Source of the DNA: DYKG01 sp964596185
GTDB lineage: Bacteria; Muiribacteriota; Ozemobacteria; Ozemobacterales; Ozemobacteraceae
NCBI GenBank assembly: GCA_964596185.1
Contig: CAZQUE010000013.1
Span: 1-64,000 of the forward strand
Direction of reading: 5' to 3'
Length of the DNA stretch: 64,000 nucleotides
Every line of letters begins with the position of its first letter. Within the stretch, counting starts at the first letter, position 1. This document shows positions 8,331-14,816 of this stretch, in pieces. The position numbers were made by a program, and so were the translations under genes. Below the pieces are notes generated by a model. It was not told the origin of the DNA and searched no databases. It worked only from the letters and a program-made list of their open reading frames with translations.

Positions 8331-8723
8331 TCAATCTATTTCTACCAGGATCAACAGTTTGCCATAATCTACGACTTCGCCTTCTTTGATATTTACGCTG
8401 GCGATTTTGCCGCTGGCAGAACACTTAATTTTTTCCTGAAAACTGATTCCCTTTACCGTGCCAAGTATTTCGCCCCTCTTAATGAGGTCGCCAGGGGCAA
8501 TCTCTTTGGTGAACGAAAAAACGCCGACCTTATCGGATCTGATTTCGATCTGTGTAGAAGCAAACGCCTCTTCCTGATCAACACAGCCCAGGTCATCTAT
8601 GACCGGCAGCGACTGGTCAAGCACCAGTTTCAGGGTTTCAGATTTTCCAAGTTCAAGTTCGAGAACAGAATAGCCATTTGTTTCCATGGCTTCATAGAGT
8701 TTTCGAATGTGCTTAACTTCCAT
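8331..8723 (-). CDS. AccB-like biotinyl domain protein lacking the biotinylation lysine
   Basis: This 130-residue protein has the layout of the biotin carboxyl carrier protein: an N-terminal helix-rich region (KHIRKLYEAMETNGYS), a middle linker and a C-terminal lipoyl/biotinyl fold (about 58-130, PGDLIKRGEILG ... VNIKEGEVVDYGKLLILVEI). Aligned on GD-x-L and EG-x-x-V, the position normally occupied by EAMKM reads KGISF. The biotin-accepting Lys is therefore Ser94 (codon AGT on the minus strand, 8444-8442). This is not a frameshift; the fold continues on both sides. Start ATG 8723 is chosen over upstream in-frame codons because it heads the conserved MEVKHIRKL. Plant BADC proteins are similar non-biotinylated AccB relatives that regulate the carboxylase; whether this does the same is inference. 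Confidence 0.85.
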   Translation of the reverse strand: MEVKHIRKLYEAMETNGYSVLELELGKSETLKLVLDQSLPVIDDLGCVDQEEAFASTQIEIRSDKVGVFSFTKEIAPGDLIKRGEILGTVKGISFQEKIKCSASGKIASVNIKEGEVVDYGKLLILVEID

Positions 8724-8755
8724 TGGGCACCTTTCAGCAAACAATTTTGGCTAGT

Positions 8756-8784
8756 ATGCTATCACACCATGAAGATTGTTTCAA
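8756..8784 (-). promoter_or_regulatory. Candidate sigma-70 promoter for the accB-like/accC/xse/isp operon
   Basis: On the minus strand TTGAAA (8784-8779) is followed after 17 bases by TAGCAT (8761-8756), about 33 bases before the ATG at 8723. Both hexamers match consensus in four positions. It is the best-placed match in the divergent gap, but no start-site data exist. Confidence 0.4.
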
Positions 8785-8824
8785 GACAGGCCAATCAAAC
8801 GGCTGTAACTCAAGTTTAATTGGC

Positions 8825-8854
8825 TTGACTTTTAATCAGGGTAAACGATATCAT
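8825..8854 (+). promoter_or_regulatory. Candidate sigma-70 promoter for the secreted protein at 8911
   Basis: TTGACT (8825-8830), an 18-base spacer and TATCAT (8849-8854) give five of six matches in both hexamers. The predicted start near 8861 leaves an untranslated leader of about 50 bases that includes an AGGAG ribosome binding site at 8896-8900. Confidence 0.6.
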
Positions 8855-8910
8855 GCAAACAGATTTCAAGCCGAAGTCTTCAAATGAAATACCAGAGGAG
8901 TTTTCTTGTT

Positions 8911-9903
8911 ATGATGAAAAAGCTGATGCTTGTAACTGTTTTATTAGTGGCTTTCGCCAGTTCGGCCATTTTTGCCGCCGATCTGTTTCAGCTGGTACCC
9001 CAGGATGCAGATTTTGTAATTCAGGTTAATGTAAATAAAATTCTTACAAGCCCTGAAGCCAAAAAAGCTCTAATGGAAAACCTTGAAAAATCTGCTGAGC
9101 AGAAAGCTGCTTTCGATGAATTTGTAAAAAATACCGGATTCAATCCAATGGAAAACCTCAATCAAATCATGGTTTTCTCATCAGGCAAAATCGACCCGAA
9201 GAAACCCAGCCAGATGGCCGGTGCTCTTCTCGATGGAAAATTCGATACCGCTAAAATTCTTGCTGCAATCAGCAAAGATGAAAAAGCTGCCAAAGAAGTA
9301 GAAATCAAAAAAATCGATGGTTTCGATGCAGTAGTTCCCAAAAATAAAAAAGATGGCTACGGAATGTTCCTTGATGCCACCACCGCAGTAGTTGGTGCCG
9401 AAGAAGGCGTAATGAAGGTCAAAGAAATCAAGACCGGCAAAGCAAAAGGAATCGAAGCCAGAAAAGAATTTTTTGACATCCTGAAAAAGGTTGATCTCAA
9501 AGCTACTGTTAGCGGCGCCGGACTCATTCCCGCTGACCTCAAAGATAAAGTAAAAGCCAACCCCCAGGCTGCACCTCTGGCGGCTCTCAATTATTTCTTC
9601 TTTTCTTTCAATCACGGAGAAAACATCGATTTCAAATTCAACGGTGAAGTTGACAAGAAAGAAAACGTTGAAACTGTTATGACTTCTCTCAATGGCTTTC
9701 TGGCCATGTTGAAAATGTTCGCCGGTCAGGCTCCGGAAGCTGCTGAAGTTCTCAACATGATCAAATTGACCGCTAACGGTACAACTGTTGCAATCAACCT
9801 GAACGTCCCCAGAGCCAAGCTTGAAGAAATCAAGAAAAAAATGGAAGAAAGAATCAAGCAGATGAAACAGCAAGGTGCTGCTGAAGAAGGAAGCCGCGAA
9901 TAA
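8911..9903 (+). CDS. Secreted protein of DUF3352-like appearance, unknown function
   Basis: The roughly 330-residue product starts MMKKLMLV with a clear signal peptide (cleavage after SSAIFA), then DLFQLVPQDADFVIQVNVNK. Proteins that open with a statement of this kind (a strand followed by helices, repeated) resemble the DUF3352 family of exported proteins; the match is by style, not by a diagnostic motif. Lys-rich helices alternate with short strands, and the C-terminus is a charged coiled coil (EEIKKKMEERIKQMKQ). The ATG at 8911 is chosen because AGGAG sits ten bases upstream; an upstream ATG at 8884 has no binding site and would spoil the signal peptide. It is monocistronic, with its own promoter and a strong terminator. 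The codon pattern suggests high expression. Confidence 0.8.
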   Translation: MMKKLMLVTVLLVAFASSAIFAADLFQLVPQDADFVIQVNVNKILTSPEAKKALMENLEKSAEQKAAFDEFVKNTGFNPMENLNQIMVFSSGKIDPKKPSQMAGALLDGKFDTAKILAAISKDEKAAKEVEIKKIDGFDAVVPKNKKDGYGMFLDATTAVVGAEEGVMKVKEIKTGKAKGIEARKEFFDILKKVDLKATVSGAGLIPADLKDKVKANPQAAPLAALNYFFFSFNHGENIDFKFNGEVDKKENVETVMTSLNGFLAMLKMFAGQAPEAAEVLNMIKLTANGTTVAINLNVPRAKLEEIKKKMEERIKQMKQQGAAEEGSRE

Positions 9904-9923
9904 GCGAAAATAGTAATCAAGGT

Positions 9924-9955
9924 AAAGAGCTGCCCGCGGGCAGCTCTTTTTCTTT
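9924..9955 (+). terminator. Rho-independent terminator after the secreted protein gene
   Basis: A perfect 26-base palindrome (9924-9949; arm AAAGAGCTGCCCG) is followed by a T-rich run, TTTTTCTTT. It lies 20 bases after the stop codon at 9903 and is the strongest terminator in the window. Confidence 0.93.
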
Positions 9956-9993
9956 GTCAATCTTTTTAAGCCGGCAGTCGATAGGTAAATTGC

Positions 9994-11298
9994 ATGCACA
10001 AAAGATTGACGTTAGTTTTGCTTATTTTTTTGCTGGCTGCAGTATCAGCCGGCGCACAGCCTTTTGACCTGATTGTCCCTGGCACGGACAGTCCTGACAC
10101 CCTCAGTCGCGAACTTCGTGACCTTCATGCGATAGAAAGAGATCTGGCGATTGAAAAGCTTACCCGTGAGCCATCAAAGCTTGAGGCCTATCTTGAACTT
10201 GGCGAATTGAGGCTTTCTCAGGGAAAACTTCTTGAAGCGCAGCGCTTTTACGAAATGGCTTTGCAGATCGATCCGAAAAACCGCATCGCGAATCAGGGTT
10301 TAGTAATGGTTCATTATCACAAGGGCGAGTTCGACATGGCCCGTGACATGATTGAAAAGATTCACCCACTGGAGACTGTTTCCGAAAGCCTGAAATACCA
10401 AATTACCGACTACGCCAGCCCGCTGAAAAATCAGGCACAGTTCGGCTTAAGTATTAGAGAGGACGATCGAGGGCTTTCTGAAATCGTAACTTCCGTAGAA
10501 GGAATTTTCCCATCTTTCACTTTCCGCAAACTGACTGGCCGCTATCGATACGAAGGCTGGATGCACAAGGATAATGATCAAAGCGTAAACTCACAGGTTT
10601 TATCTTCGACCTTTGATTATCGTTCGGATAAGAACACAATATTATCCATTGGCTACGCCCCGGAGCTTTTTGCCGGAGAAGACAGCATTGGGGGTTATCA
10701 TGCCCAGGCCATAACCGGAACCGACAATCTGCATATCTGCCTGCGCACAAGTCGCAATACTTTTAAGGAGAATCTTCAGACGGTTCAGAATCAACTTTCA
10801 GAAACAGCCTCCAGCATAAGTCTTTATGGGAACCTGCATCCAAGAACAAGAGCCAGTCAAACGATAACTGCAACAGATTTTTCTGACGGAAACTCAAGAA
10901 GACAATATGATGCTGAACTGATGCATTTCATCTACCGTCAGGGTGCGCCATTTCTTTCACTAAACCTGAAACTCTCGCAAATGTCTTATGACAAGCAGTT
11001 CAACGAAGCTGGAAACATCCTCTATTACTGGGCACCTTCCGATTTTGTCGGCGGAGAACTGACTCTAGGCTGGGAAAGGTCGGTTGGCTCCAGGTGGTGG
11101 TGGGGCATCGATACTTTCTTAAGTGGCAACAGCTACGAATTTGGTGGAGATGATAAAATTCAGGACACCGGATTGGGGGCAATGGTTCACGCAAGCTACA
11201 ATTTTACTTCAGGGCGTCTTTATGCGTCTCTGGGCGACCGTATCAATCGCTATTTCCGTGAACGCAAGCTCGAAGTATACGGCAGTTTTCAGTTTTAA
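9994..11298 (+). CDS. TPR protein with C-terminal outer-membrane beta-barrel-like domain
   Basis: The 434-residue product has a signal peptide (RLTLVLLIFLLAAVSAGA, cleavage near residue 21). Two TPR-like helical repeats at about 60-130 follow (AYLELGELRLSQGKLLEAQRF, ANQGLVMVHYHKGEFDMA). From about 150 to the end alternating aromatic/polar strands dominate, and the chain ends in Phe (EVYGSFQF), the pattern recognised by the outer-membrane barrel assembly machinery. This resembles YaiO-type outer membrane proteins. It was read from the ATG at 9994, with a weak AGG eight bases upstream. It ends convergent with, and overlapping by four bases, the small membrane protein gene. Its role may be in surface polysaccharide or pilus secretion, but nothing in the sequence fixes that. 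Confidence 0.75.
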   Translation: MHKRLTLVLLIFLLAAVSAGAQPFDLIVPGTDSPDTLSRELRDLHAIERDLAIEKLTREPSKLEAYLELGELRLSQGKLLEAQRFYEMALQIDPKNRIANQGLVMVHYHKGEFDMARDMIEKIHPLETVSESLKYQITDYASPLKNQAQFGLSIREDDRGLSEIVTSVEGIFPSFTFRKLTGRYRYEGWMHKDNDQSVNSQVLSSTFDYRSDKNTILSIGYAPELFAGEDSIGGYHAQAITGTDNLHICLRTSRNTFKENLQTVQNQLSETASSISLYGNLHPRTRASQTITATDFSDGNSRRQYDAELMHFIYRQGAPFLSLNLKLSQMSYDKQFNEAGNILYYWAPSDFVGGELTLGWERSVGSRWWWGIDTFLSGNSYEFGGDDKIQDTGLGAMVHASYNFTSGRLYASLGDRINRYFRERKLEVYGSFQF

Positions 11299-11534
11299 TA
11301 AAAAATCCAGTTGATCAAAAAGCTGATCACATAACCGGATATGAACCCATCTGCGAAAGCCCAACCTGCTCCAATCAATATACCTTTCGGAGTGAAATTG
11401 AAGCCTTCGTAAATGTAAGCAATCAGCAGCAGCCACGGACTGGGCTCGCCACCTGTCAACTCTGCCAGGGTCCATACCACCAGGGCAAAAGCCCACATGA
11501 TTCCGGCAAGAAGGCCTATTTCAAGAGGCGTCAT
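11295..11534 (-). CDS. Small holin-like membrane protein
   Basis: This 79-residue protein has two or three hydrophobic segments: about residues 5-25 (IGLLAGIMWAFALVVWTLAE), 35-48 and 54-76. The middle motif YEGFNFTPKGILIGAGWAFADGFISGY resembles the small two-helix family often annotated as bacteriophage holin in bacterial genomes, although no phage genes surround it. Its ATG overlaps the stop of the Memo gene (ATGA), which shows translational coupling, and its own stop overlaps the end of the opposite gene by four bases. The holin name describes the family only; a lytic role is not implied. Confidence 0.75.
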   Translation of the reverse strand: MTPLEIGLLAGIMWAFALVVWTLAELTGGEPSPWLLLIAYIYEGFNFTPKGILIGAGWAFADGFISGYVISFLINWIFY

Positions 11535-12382
11535 TGTCTTTCCTCAAAGGTGATAGCAGCATACCCCACCCCTCTATCGTGCTCCATAACATCCATCGAG
11601 GTTGAGTAAGCAAGCTTAACCGCTTTAAAAGAGGTTTCCCCAAGCAGCAAAAGAAGTGCAGTGATTGGCATTACTCCGCAAACACTGCGATTCTCTTCAA
11701 TAATCGTCTCGTAGAATTCCCGGGCTTTGAAACTGGTAATCAGATCGATAACTTCTGCGTCGAGACGATAGGCAAGCTCTCTTGGCGTATCGTGCGAAAA
11801 ATCCGAACTGACGAGAAATATGGTTTCAGAAAGATCTTTTGTGGCCAGATATTCTTGTAAACCATTGAATTTTTCCTGCAGATCAGAAAATTCTACATAC
11901 CCAACAGCGATCGGGACAATGGAAAATGGCCTGGCGCCGTAAACATACTGTAAAAACGGCAACTGAACTTCGAGCGAATGCTCGAACTGGTGAGCAGAAG
12001 AATCAAGATTGAATCCTTTAACCTTCTGGCAGATTTCCTGGCATAAAACATTGTCTACTGCAACAGATCCGAGAGGGGTTTTCCAGGATTCTGAGGAGCT
12101 CACTGAGAAAGCCGGACCGTAATGCGTGTGCTTTGGCCCAAGAAGAATAATTCTTGCAGGAAGCGGCATTTCATTTTTCAATCTAGCAAAACCAAATGAA
12201 GCGGGCGGCCCACTGAACATGTAGCCGGCGTGCGGCAAAATCAGGGCTTTGAGTTTGCCTGAAGAAGGCATTGTTTTCCCGCCGACGCCGAGAGGGTGAG
12301 CAATACAAGCTTCTATCTGCTTTAACAATGAATCGCGGTTTCCCTCGTAAAACCTGCCGGCGACAATTGGTTCTCTCTGCAT
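11531..12382 (-). CDS. amrB: Memo-family protein (AmmeMemoRadiSam system protein B-like)
   Basis: The 283-residue product matches the Memo fold, related to class III extradiol dioxygenases. It shows the three histidine-bearing motifs PHAGY (His51), GPKHTHYG (His85) and SSDFSHD, together with EHSLEVQLPFLQ and the cysteine-bearing VCGVMPI. The N-terminal REPIVAGRFYEG is also typical. The AmmeMemoRadiSam set pairs this protein with AMMECR1 and a radical SAM enzyme; neither partner is adjacent here. AGGAGT lies eight bases upstream of the ATG. The gene is coupled to the holin-like gene downstream. Substrate is unknown for bacterial members. Confidence 0.9.
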   Translation of the reverse strand: MQREPIVAGRFYEGNRDSLLKQIEACIAHPLGVGGKTMPSSGKLKALILPHAGYMFSGPPASFGFARLKNEMPLPARIILLGPKHTHYGPAFSVSSSESWKTPLGSVAVDNVLCQEICQKVKGFNLDSSAHQFEHSLEVQLPFLQYVYGARPFSIVPIAVGYVEFSDLQEKFNGLQEYLATKDLSETIFLVSSDFSHDTPRELAYRLDAEVIDLITSFKAREFYETIIEENRSVCGVMPITALLLLLGETSFKAVKLAYSTSMDVMEHDRGVGYAAITFEERQ

Positions 12383-12416
12383 TCAAATTACTCCTGTAGA
12401 TTTGAAAGGGAATTTG

Positions 12417-12445
12417 TTGAAGCCACTTAAATAATCAATTACAAT
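12417..12445 (+). promoter_or_regulatory. Sigma-70 promoter placed for a leaderless transcript of the NamZ gene
   Basis: TTGAAG (12417-12422), a 17-base spacer and TACAAT (12440-12445) precede the ATG at 12452. Normal spacing puts the transcription start six to seven bases after the -10 box, that is at or next to the A of the ATG. No ribosome binding site is visible, consistent with leaderless initiation. Confidence 0.6.
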
Positions 12446-12451
12446 TATATT

Positions 12452-13699
12452 ATGATAAAGAGATTCAAGGTTCTTTTTCCAGTTTTAATTTTTTTGCCGA
12501 TGGTTTTTGTCTTTTCGGCAAGTTTTCGTTGTCATGCTCTGCCACAGGTTAAGATCGGTTTAGAGGTTCTTGCCCGCCAGCACCCCGAAATGGTCAGAGG
12601 AAAAAAACTGGCACTGCTAACCTCAAAAACGGCGGTTGACAACCAGCTGCAGCATTGCATCGATCGCCTGGCCAAGGCCGCAGAAATTAAAATAATTTTT
12701 ACTGGAGAAACCTTTTTTCGTGAAACTATTCCGAGCAGCGATGGAAAAATCAAGCGCGATGCGTTAACCAATGCCATGGTCATCGAGCTGACCGATCCAC
12801 TTAACCGGCCAACCCAGGATAGTCTTGGCGACGCCGATCTTCTGGTTGTCGACTTTCAGGACATTGGAATCAGATACTTCAATTATTTGACAATTCTTGC
12901 CCAGTTCCTGGATCTGGCGAGTGAAGCCTCGATCCCACTGATCATTCTCGACCGTCCCAACCCTATAAACGCAAGCACGGTTGCTGGTCCGGTGCTGGAA
13001 ATTCAATTTCGCAGCCGATTTGGGGTTTATCCAATTCCCTTGATTTACGGGCTAACAATTGGCGAAACCGCGCTTTTTTTTAACAAGGTTTTTGGACTTG
13101 GGGCAAATTTAACCGTGGTCGGCATGGAAGGTTACTCTCGCAATATGTCTTTTCGGGAGACCAACCTTCATTGGGTGCCACCCTCAGACCACATTCCAGA
13201 GGCTGATTCGCCGATTTTCTACGCAACAACCGGCTTTCTCGGTGAAATGGGAGTTTTTTCGACCGGCGTCGGAACTACCAGACCATTCCATTATGTTCTT
13301 GCCCCCTGGATAGACGGGGAAATGCTTGCCCAGAAACTACAAAAGCACAACCTTCCCGGCGTGCGCTTTTTACAGGCCAATACCAGACCCTATTATGGTC
13401 TTTATGCCAACAAAGACATCAGCGGCATCGAACTTGTCATAACCGATCGGGTTGTTTATGACCCTTTTCTAACCGGATCGGCCATTTTAAAAGCATTATG
13501 GGAGCTCTACCCAGCCCGCATACCCTTGATGAACCCTGCTGCTGCCGAAGCTCTGGACACTCTCCTTGGGAGCAGTAAAATCCGCAAGGGTATCCTTAAT
13601 GGCCAACCCTTGATGGAAATGTATGCTTCTCTGCAACCCGACCTGGCTGATTACCTCAAAAAACGCCGGGAATTTCTGATTTATCCAGACGGCTTATGA
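12452..13699 (+). CDS. namZ: DUF1343 / NamZ-type exo-beta-N-acetylmuramidase
   Basis: Characterised NamZ enzymes remove terminal N-acetylmuramic acid from peptidoglycan fragments. The 415-residue protein has a signal peptide (VLFPVLIFLPMVFVFSAS), so it acts outside the cytoplasm. Family motifs are KIGLEVL, KKLALLTSKTAVD, DLLVVDFQDIGIRYFNYL, LDRPNPINASTVAGPVL, YPIPLIYGLTIGE and STGVGTTRPFHYVLAPW. The usual PEHG motif is replaced by TGETFFRE and EGTNxSEG is changed, so activity should be tested, not assumed. The stop codon overlaps the next start (ATGA), coupling it to pilin-like genes. A cytoplasmic-looking NagZ homologue at 30898 could be a partner, as NamZ and NagZ act in sequence in known pathways. 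Confidence 0.85.
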   Translation: MIKRFKVLFPVLIFLPMVFVFSASFRCHALPQVKIGLEVLARQHPEMVRGKKLALLTSKTAVDNQLQHCIDRLAKAAEIKIIFTGETFFRETIPSSDGKIKRDALTNAMVIELTDPLNRPTQDSLGDADLLVVDFQDIGIRYFNYLTILAQFLDLASEASIPLIILDRPNPINASTVAGPVLEIQFRSRFGVYPIPLIYGLTIGETALFFNKVFGLGANLTVVGMEGYSRNMSFRETNLHWVPPSDHIPEADSPIFYATTGFLGEMGVFSTGVGTTRPFHYVLAPWIDGEMLAQKLQKHNLPGVRFLQANTRPYYGLYANKDISGIELVITDRVVYDPFLTGSAILKALWELYPARIPLMNPAAAEALDTLLGSSKIRKGILNGQPLMEMYASLQPDLADYLKKRREFLIYPDGL

Positions 13700-14160
13700 G
13701 CAAAAAATACGGATTATCAATGGTTGAAGTCATGATCGGTGTGATTCTTTTAGCACTGATGATTATTCCTTCTCTCAACGTAATCACCTCCAAGACACGC
13801 ACTGTAACAGCGACCCGCGACCATTCCCAGGCGGCATTCGTCGCCCAGAAAGTTCAGGAAACCGCCAGGGCCTTCAAATTTGATTTGATCGAAAGTGACC
13901 AGTATGCATCGGATCTAACGATGCAAAAGAAGACCTATGAATGGAAGCTGAAAAACGAAGATGACTTTCGGCGTCACAATCTTAACGGTATAGAATATCT
14001 TATCGATGAAGTTGCTATTGATCCAGCCTTCAATAAAGAAGACCCGGATACCAACCAGTCGGTAATTCTATTGTTGTTCAAATTTACGGTAAAATACAGG
14101 GGAAAGGATGGACGGGATCACAATCTCAGAATAAACACCGCCATTTCCCGTCGGGGTTGA
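13696..14160 (+). CDS. Type IV pilin-like protein (minor pilin/pseudopilin)
   Basis: The 154-residue protein begins MSKKYGLSMVEVMIGVILLALMI, a class III signal: prepilin peptidase would cut after Gly6, leaving LSMVE with Glu5 of the mature chain, followed by a 20-residue hydrophobic helix. The remainder is a small mixed domain resembling PilV/GspI minor pilins. Its ATG overlaps the namZ stop by four bases, and the next pilin-like gene follows after two bases. It probably forms part of a pilus priming or tip complex with the two following proteins. Confidence 0.88.
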   Translation: MSKKYGLSMVEVMIGVILLALMIIPSLNVITSKTRTVTATRDHSQAAFVAQKVQETARAFKFDLIESDQYASDLTMQKKTYEWKLKNEDDFRRHNLNGIEYLIDEVAIDPAFNKEDPDTNQSVILLLFKFTVKYRGKDGRDHNLRINTAISRRG

Positions 14161-14162
14161 TC

Positions 14163-14816
14163 ATGAAAAAAGGCTTCAATCTGATAGAAGTAATGGTCGC
14201 CATGATAATTCTATCAATTGCCCTGACCGCCTTATATCTTACCTTTTCGTCGAGCCGAAAAAACGCCAACGAAATAATGGAGGCGCACCAGATAAACGAC
14301 GAGGTCGATCGCACAATGCAGAAATTAATCGAAGACGTTCGTGAAGCGAATTATATCGATGAATACTGCCCGCCAACCCTTACCAAGGCTGAACTTGCAT
14401 CGCACTTAACTTCATCGCCCGAGAATTTTCTGCTTTTTACCAAGATAAACTACGACTTTTCCAAAGAACCTAAAGACCTTCCTGACGGCACTTATAATTA
14501 CACCCAGCTCAAAGTGCATTATTATGTTGAGAAAGAAGATGAATCCGATCCTAACAGCAACTGGGTTTTGATACGCAAAACCACTCCGTTTAACAACAAA
14601 AGACAGCAACTAGACTCGGAAATTCGTGAATACGAAGTTCTCAAAGGACTTAGCGATTGCATCTTCTACCGATTGTACGACCCCGACTCTTCCAGATCTG
14701 GCAATTTATACATTAAACTAAAGATAGCCAGACGTGATCGAGAAGAAAAATCTTTATCGACATACGAGAATGAAATCCTTATTTCGGTAAAAGAACGGGG
14801 GGCCCCGCCAGATTGA
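14163..14816 (+). CDS. Type IV pilin-like protein, PilW/GspJ class
   Basis: The 217-residue protein begins MKKGFNLIEVMVAMIILSIALTAL: cleavage after Gly4 gives mature FNLIE, with Glu5 and a classic hydrophobic helix. The larger globular domain with a long helix (HQINDEVDRTMQKLIEDVREANY) resembles PilW/GspJ minor pilins. I start at the ATG at 14163, six bases after GGGG, in preference to the TTG two codons upstream. The stop TGA overlaps the TTG start of the next gene. It belongs to a four-gene coupled unit. Confidence 0.88.
   Translation: MKKGFNLIEVMVAMIILSIALTALYLTFSSSRKNANEIMEAHQINDEVDRTMQKLIEDVREANYIDEYCPPTLTKAELASHLTSSPENFLLFTKINYDFSKEPKDLPDGTYNYTQLKVHYYVEKEDESDPNSNWVLIRKTTPFNNKRQQLDSEIREYEVLKGLSDCIFYRLYDPDSSRSGNLYIKLKIARRDREEKSLSTYENEILISVKERGAPPD

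Noticed and set aside
9181..9999. Long minus-strand open frame (272 codons) opposite the secreted protein gene
   Set aside because: It is Phe-rich and mirrors the Lys/Glu-rich coding strand (AAA/GAA reads as TTT/TTC). It runs through the terminator and has no ribosome binding site.
11295..11534. Lytic phage holin
   Set aside because: No endolysin or other phage gene is nearby and it is coupled to a Memo gene, so a lysis role is not supported.
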